47,479 nt of DNA from Cucumibacter marinus DSM 18995 (lineage in GTDB: Bacteria > Pseudomonadota > Alphaproteobacteria > Rhizobiales > Devosiaceae). The notes under the pieces were generated by a model. The model searched no databases, was not told the origin of the DNA, and saw only the letters and a program-made list of their open reading frames with translations. Below, in pieces: positions 43,158 to 47,479 of this stretch (positions are counted from its first letter, which is position 1; each line of letters opens with the position of its first letter). Location of the stretch: contig NZ_AUCR01000016.1 in the NCBI RefSeq assembly GCF_000429865.1, forward strand, positions 1 to 47,479. Direction: 5' to 3'. A program made the translations under genes and the position numbers.

Positions 43158-43177
43158 AAAAGAAATTATGGTGTCAA
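43150..43177 (-). promoter_or_regulatory. Predicted sigma-70 promoter of the GH66 transporter operon
   Basis: On the minus strand TTGACA (43177-43172) is followed after 16 nt by CATAAA (43155-43150), or after 17 nt by ATAAAA. The 5' leader to the start at 43097 would be about 45 nt. Confidence 0.55.
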
Positions 43178-43238
43178 CCGCCATTATGACCCGGATTAGG
43201 GGCTAGATTATTTCTACAATGGAATTTATAAGAAACCG

Positions 43239-44414
43239 ATGGATGAAGAAATTGACGCCATGCCCTTGAAGAGATCGACCTGGACGGAAGACGCCGGAGC
43301 GTCCCGCGCGGTCGCTCTCGAAGTCCTGCGCAACGGGCCCCTGTCGCGCAGCGAAGTCGCCCGGCGGCTGGCGCTTTCGCCAGGATCGCTGACGCGGTTG
43401 AGCACACCGCTGATCCGGGCCGGGCTGTTGCGCGAAGTCGGAGAGACCTCGGGAGGCCGGGTCGGCAGGCCTTCCCAGCTGATCGATGTGGTGCCCAACG
43501 CCCAGGCCTTTGCCGGGCTCAAATTGCGCGACGATCGGGTGATGGGGGTGATCACCGATTTGCGGGCACAGGTGCACAAGAGCGCCGAGCGCCCCCTCAC
43601 CTCTCAGGAACCGGAAGCGGTTGCCGACAGCATCAGGGATCTCGTGGACGAGCTGGGCGCGGAATGGAAGCACCCCACGGCGATCGGCATCGGGCTTGGC
43701 GGCCGGCTTGCCGCGCATCGCATGGTTCGAAGCGCAGCCTTTCTGGGTTGGGACGACGTGCCCCTGGCGGAGCTTGTCGAACAGCGCACCGGCCTGCCGA
43801 CGATCCTGGAGAACGACGTCGTCGCCTTCACCGAATACGAGCACTGGTTCGGGGCCGGGCGTGGCCTGTCGCGCTTCGCCGTGGTCACGCTTGGCGCGGG
43901 CATCGGCTATGGACTTGTCGCCAATGATGCGGTGGTCGCCGATGAAGACCATGGCATCGGCCTTGTCGGCCACTGGCCGCTCGATCCGTTCGGGCCTGTG
44001 TGTTCGGAAGGGCACCGGGGCTGCGCCAAGAGCATTTTGACCGAAGGTGCCATTGTCACCGCCCTCTCCGGCGCGCTTGGTCGCCCGGTCACCTACGAGG
44101 AGGCCATGGATCTCGGCGAAGCCGGCGAACCGGCGGCTCGCCGCGTGCTCGACGATGCGGGTGAAGGACTGGGGCGCCTGCTGGCTGCCATTGCCAATCT
44201 GACCATGCCCGAGTGCATCGTTCTGGGTGGTGAAGGCGTGCGGCTTGCCAGCGTGGCGCGCGAGGCCGTCGAGCGCGGGATCGCAAAGGACCGGGATCCG
44301 CGCACCCGCAAGCTCGACCTCGTCATCCGGTCGGGCAGCGACACGGAGTGGTGCCGGGGAGCCGCGGTACTGGCCATCCAGAGCTTCGTTCTGGGCGCGC
44401 GGATGGCGGCCTAG
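43239..44414 (+). CDS. ROK family transcriptional regulator
   Basis: A 391-residue ROK protein with an N-terminal winged HTH (ALEVLRNGPLSRSEVARRLALS, about residues 25-85) and a C-terminal ROK domain. AIGIGLGGRLA and TLGAGIGYGLVAND mark the sugar-kinase fold. The Zn motif of ROK proteins (normally C-x-C-G-x2-G-C-x-E) is CSEGHRGCAKS here: the second Cys is Glu and the last Glu is Lys. A repressor responding to isomaltose-type sugars or glucose is likely, since it lies between the divergent transporter operon and the alpha-glucosidase. The GH13 gene follows 35 nt later. ATG 43260 is an alternative start. Confidence 0.93.
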   Translation: MDEEIDAMPLKRSTWTEDAGASRAVALEVLRNGPLSRSEVARRLALSPGSLTRLSTPLIRAGLLREVGETSGGRVGRPSQLIDVVPNAQAFAGLKLRDDRVMGVITDLRAQVHKSAERPLTSQEPEAVADSIRDLVDELGAEWKHPTAIGIGLGGRLAAHRMVRSAAFLGWDDVPLAELVEQRTGLPTILENDVVAFTEYEHWFGAGRGLSRFAVVTLGAGIGYGLVANDAVVADEDHGIGLVGHWPLDPFGPVCSEGHRGCAKSILTEGAIVTALSGALGRPVTYEEAMDLGEAGEPAARRVLDDAGEGLGRLLAAIANLTMPECIVLGGEGVRLASVAREAVERGIAKDRDPRTRKLDLVIRSGSDTEWCRGAAVLAIQSFVLGARMAA

Positions 44415-44449
44415 GCATCATGCAGATTCGTGAAAAAGAGAGGCCGGCC

Positions 44450-46099
44450 ATGGGCCAGCAAAGCATCAGCACGCCATGGTGGCGCGATCGCGTCGTCTAT
44501 CAGGTTTACCCCCGCAGCTTTCAGGACAGCAATGGCGACGGGATCGGCGATCTGCCCGGCATTCGCACGCGCCTCGACTATCTCGACGCGCTCGGGGTGG
44601 GGCTGATCTGGCTGTCGCCAGTTTTCGCCTCGCCGATGCACGACAATGGCTACGATATCTCCGACTATCGTGCCGTGGCGCCGGAATTCGGAACCCTTTC
44701 CGATCTCGATGGCCTGATCGCCGATGCCCGAAAGCGCGATATCGGGGTTCTGCTGGACCTTGTGGTCAACCACACCTCAGACGAACACCAGTGGTTCCGG
44801 TCTGCCCGCTCGGGACGGGATGCGCCATTCAGGGACTTCTATATCTGGCGCGATCCGGCGCCGGATGGCGGGCTGCCCAATGGCGTGCGCTCGACTTTCG
44901 GGGGACCGGCCTGGACGCTCGATCCCGAAACCGGCCAATATTATTTCCACCAGTTCTCGCCGCAGCAGCCCGACCTCAACTGGGCCAATCCTGCGCTCCG
45001 GTCCGAGATCTACGCCATGATGAACTGGTGGCTCGACCGCGGCATCGCCGGGTTCCGCATGGATGTCATCGATCTGATCGGCAAGGATCCGGACACGGGC
45101 ATCACGGCCAACGGGCCCAATCTGCACCCATATTTGCAGGAGATGCATCGACAGACCCTGGCGGGCCGAGACGTGGTGACGGTCGGCGAGACCTGGAGCG
45201 CGACCCCGGACACGGGGTTGCTCTATTCAGGCGCCGACCGGAACGAATTGTCGATGGTCTTCCAGTTCGAGCACGTGACGGCCCAATGGCATCCCGAATA
45301 CGGCAAATGGCAGCCCCGGCCTTTCGATCTGATTGCCCTCAAGCAGGCCTTCAACCGCTGGCAGGAAGCCCTGGCCGAAGATGGATGGAATGCCCTGTTC
45401 TGGGGCAATCACGACCTGCCGCGCGCCGTCTCGAAATACGGAGACGACGGCGAATATCGCGTTGAATCCGCCAAGATGCTGGCCACTGTGCTGCATCTCA
45501 TGAAAGGCACGCCTTTCATCTATCAGGGCGAAGAACTCGGGATGACCAATACGCGGTTCGATGCAATTGGCAAGTTCCGCGATATCGAGACCCACAATAT
45601 GTATCGCGAGCATGTCGCGGCGGGGTTAAGCCCGGATGCGTTCCTGGCCGGCGCCAATGAAAACGGTCGCGACACGTCACGAACGCCCATGCACTGGGAT
45701 GCGAGCGAGACCGCCGGCTTTACGACGGCGACGCCCTGGATCGGGGTGAACGCCAATGCGGCAGAAATCAATGCACAGGCAGCGCGGGCCGACACGGGTT
45801 CAGTGTGGTGGCACTATCGCCAGTTGATCGGGTTGCGGCGTGAGCACCCGATCATTGTCGAGGGATGCTATTCGCCCCTGCTCGCTGAGGACCCGCAGAT
45901 CTTCGCCTATGAGCGGCGGCACGACGGCTCGCGGCTGGTGGTGATCGCCAATTTTACCGGTGAGCAGGTCACGCGGACACTGCCCGCCGAATGCCGGATC
46001 GCAGGCAGGAGCTTGTCATCCAATTACGCCCCGGTTGTCAGCTTTGGCAGCACGATTGACCTCGCGCCCTACGAGGTTCAGGCCGTCCTCGAAGACTGA
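44450..46099 (+). CDS. GH13 alpha-glucosidase, oligo-1,6-glucosidase type
   Basis: A 549-residue GH13 enzyme. The nucleophile Asp205 lies in GFRMDVID, the acid/base Glu247 in TVGETW and the transition-state Asp322 in WGNHDLPR. The residue after the nucleophile is Val206; in GH13 oligosaccharidases Val here marks alpha-1,6 specificity, while Thr or Ala marks alpha-1,4. No signal peptide is seen (MGQQSISTPWWRDRVVYQVYP), so it is cytoplasmic. ATG 44450 was chosen for its GAGAGG site; ATG 44420 is possible. It would degrade isomaltooligosaccharides from the importer and GH66 enzyme to glucose. Confidence 0.94.
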   Translation: MGQQSISTPWWRDRVVYQVYPRSFQDSNGDGIGDLPGIRTRLDYLDALGVGLIWLSPVFASPMHDNGYDISDYRAVAPEFGTLSDLDGLIADARKRDIGVLLDLVVNHTSDEHQWFRSARSGRDAPFRDFYIWRDPAPDGGLPNGVRSTFGGPAWTLDPETGQYYFHQFSPQQPDLNWANPALRSEIYAMMNWWLDRGIAGFRMDVIDLIGKDPDTGITANGPNLHPYLQEMHRQTLAGRDVVTVGETWSATPDTGLLYSGADRNELSMVFQFEHVTAQWHPEYGKWQPRPFDLIALKQAFNRWQEALAEDGWNALFWGNHDLPRAVSKYGDDGEYRVESAKMLATVLHLMKGTPFIYQGEELGMTNTRFDAIGKFRDIETHNMYREHVAAGLSPDAFLAGANENGRDTSRTPMHWDASETAGFTTATPWIGVNANAAEINAQAARADTGSVWWHYRQLIGLRREHPIIVEGCYSPLLAEDPQIFAYERRHDGSRLVVIANFTGEQVTRTLPAECRIAGRSLSSNYAPVVSFGSTIDLAPYEVQAVLED

Positions 46100-46127
46100 C
46101 CCAACCGGGGCGCGGCAACGGAAAGCA

Positions 46128-46163
46128 AAACGGGGAGAGCGCTGGCTCTCCCCGTTTCTTTTT
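46128..46163. terminator. Intrinsic terminator (bidirectional)
   Basis: AAACGGGGAGAGC (46128-46140) pairs perfectly with GCTCTCCCCGTTT (46145-46157) around a GCTG loop, followed by a T-rich tail to 46163. It ends the alpha-glucosidase transcript. On the minus strand the stem is followed by TTTTGCTTT, so it can serve the pntB transcript too. Confidence 0.9.
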
Positions 46164-46209
46164 GGCTTGTTTCGCTTGGTGGCTTGTCGCCTAACCGGTT
46201 CCTGAAGGA

Positions 46210-47479
46210 CTATTCTTCAAGCGATTTGACGATGTCTTCGGTCATTTTCTTGGCATCGCCGAACAGCATCATGGTGTTGTCGCGGAAGAACAGTTCGTTC
46301 TGCACCCCGGCATAGCCCGCGGACATGCCGCGCTTGATGAACAGGACGGTGCCGGCGTTCTCCACATCGAGAACCGGCATGCCATAGATCGGCGAGGACT
46401 TGTCGGTCTTGGCCGAGGGGTTGGTGACATCGTTGGCCCCGATCACGAAGGCCACATCGGTTTGCGCGAACTCGGAGTTGATATCCTCGAGTTCGAACAC
46501 CTCGTCATAGGGCACATTGGCTTCCGCCAGCAGCACGTTCATATGCCCGGGCATGCGGCCCGCCACCGGGTGGATGGCATATTTGACGGTCACGCCTTCT
46601 GCCTTGAGCGCATCGGCCATTTCACGAAGCGCATGCTGAGCCTGCGCCACCGCCATGCCATAGCCGGGCACGATGATGACCTTTGAAGCGTTCTTCATCA
46701 GGAAGGCCGCATCGTCCGCCGCCCCCTGCTTGACCGGACGGTCGTCTTCCCCGCCCGAGGCCGCCGCGGCGCTGTCGCCGCCAAAGCCCCCAAGGATCAC
46801 CGAGATGAAGCTCCGGTTCATCGCCCGGCACATGATGTAGGACAAGATCGCCCCCGAAGAGCCCACAAGCGCCCCGGTGATGATCAGCGCGGTATTGCCC
46901 AGCGTGAAGCCGATGCCCGCTGCCGCCCAGCCCGAGTAGGAGTTGAGCATCGAGACCACGACCGGCATGTCCGCGCCCCCGATCGGGATGATCATCAGAA
47001 CACCCAGCACCAGCGCCAGGATGGTGATCACCCAGAACAGCCAGGGATTGCCGGTCACCGCGAACTGCCAGACCAGAACCACCAGCAGGATCCCCAGCGC
47101 GGCATGGATCAGGTGCCGCGCCGGCAGGATGATCGGCTTGCCGGACATGCGCCCGTCGAGCTTCAAAAATGCGATCACCGAACCGGTGAAGGTGAAGGCC
47201 CCGATCGCCACCCCGATGCTCATCTCGATGAGCGCCTGCAGGTGGATATGACCCTCGGTGCCGATATCGAAGGCGTCGGGCGCATAAAGCGCCGCCGCGG
47301 CCACAAACACCGCCGCCATGCCCACAAGCGAGTGGAAAGCCGCGACAAGCTGCGGCATCGCCGTCATCGGCACCCGCCGCGCCATCACCGCACCGATGCC
47401 GCCGCCAATGGCCACGCCACCCACGATCAGCATCCAGGAGACAATGTCGTTGGGACCCGAGACCGCCAGCGTCGTCAGG
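46210..47479 (-). CDS. pntB: NAD(P) transhydrogenase subunit beta (partial, N-terminus outside window)
   Basis: The window holds the C-terminal 422 or so residues of PntB; the frame stays open to the right edge, and the full protein is usually about 460-480 residues. Several membrane helices ([20 protein letters not shown] onward to about LGGF) are followed by the NADP(H)-binding domain III, with [50 protein letters not shown] and [19 protein letters not shown]. It couples proton translocation to hydride transfer from NADH to NADP+ in the inner membrane. It is housekeeping and not linked to the sugar loci. Confidence 0.96.
   Translation of the reverse strand, partial: LTTLAVSGPNDIVSWMLIVGGVAIGGGIGAVMARRVPMTAMPQLVAAFHSLVGMAAVFVAAAALYAPDAFDIGTEGHIHLQALIEMSIGVAIGAFTFTGSVIAFLKLDGRMSGKPIILPARHLIHAALGILLVVLVWQFAVTGNPWLFWVITILALVLGVLMIIPIGGADMPVVVSMLNSYSGWAAAGIGFTLGNTALIITGALVGSSGAILSYIMCRAMNRSFISVILGGFGGDSAAAASGGEDDRPVKQGAADDAAFLMKNASKVIIVPGYGMAVAQAQHALREMADALKAEGVTVKYAIHPVAGRMPGHMNVLLAEANVPYDEVFELEDINSEFAQTDVAFVIGANDVTNPSAKTDKSSPIYGMPVLDVENAGTVLFIKRGMSAGYAGVQNELFFRDNTMMLFGDAKKMTEDIVKSLEE

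Noticed and set aside
1-47479. CRISPR array, tRNA, rRNA, insertion sequence or prophage
   Set aside because: No repeated spacer arrangement, cloverleaf-like tRNA sequence, rRNA stretch, transposase or phage gene was seen on either strand.

Overview
The window looks like a chromosomal segment of a high-GC alphaproteobacterium, most likely of the order Hyphomicrobiales. The basis is overall gene content: many ABC sugar importers paired with LacI, RpiR, IclR and ROK regulators, a rhizobial-type inositol cluster with an IolC-DUF2090 fusion, and an IolR-like GGAA-N6-TTCC operator. No rRNA, tRNA, insertion sequence, phage gene or CRISPR array was seen, and no single marker fixes the genus. Genes are tightly packed, with many 1-8 nt overlaps. 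The genes at both ends are cut by the window: a short-chain dehydrogenase on the left and pntB on the right.

Region A (1-15069) is a long minus-strand operon starting near 12557. In transcription order it encodes a MaoC-like protein, a substrate-binding-protein homologue with no signal peptide, a family III CoA-transferase, a complete MalFGK-type ABC importer, two enolase-superfamily enzymes, a rhamnose/fucose-type mutarotase, an RraA-family aldolase, a split UxaA-type (de)hydratase and an SDR dehydrogenase. A second MaoC protein and a Gfo/Idh/MocA oxidoreductase are transcribed divergently, and an IclR regulator lies beyond them. The set suggests uptake and oxidative breakdown of a (deoxy)sugar or sugar acid ending in acyl-CoA chemistry. 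The substrate cannot be read from the sequence.

Region B (15144-26670) is a myo-inositol catabolic cluster. It holds iolG and a second Gfo/Idh/MocA dehydrogenase (minus strand), an RpiR-family regulator (IolR-like), a ribose-type ABC importer, and iolC-iolD-iolE-iolB on the plus strand. A GGAA-N6-TTCC palindrome lies in the divergent promoter region, and a related site overlaps the predicted promoter of the transporter operon.

Region C (26694-36710) is the most interesting part. A LacI regulator is flanked on one side by a dual-specificity phosphatase and a YjbB-like Na/Pi transporter. On the other side are two inositol-monophosphatase-family enzymes and an AfuABC-type importer (fused permease, ATPase, periplasmic protein). 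The same palindrome, TGCACAGCTGTGCA, lies between the lacI-type gene and the phosphatase and again upstream of the importer operon. I infer a co-regulated module for taking up a phosphorylated sugar or polyol, removing its phosphate and exporting surplus phosphate. It sits directly beside the inositol genes.

Region D (36711-46163) begins with a LysR regulator divergent from a periplasmic tandem ABM-like protein. An apparent isomaltooligosaccharide locus follows: a cytoplasmic GH66 enzyme, a MalEFG-type importer without its own ATPase, a ROK regulator, and a GH13 alpha-glucosidase carrying the Val that marks alpha-1,6 specificity. A strong terminator separates it from the partial pntB gene (46210-47479).
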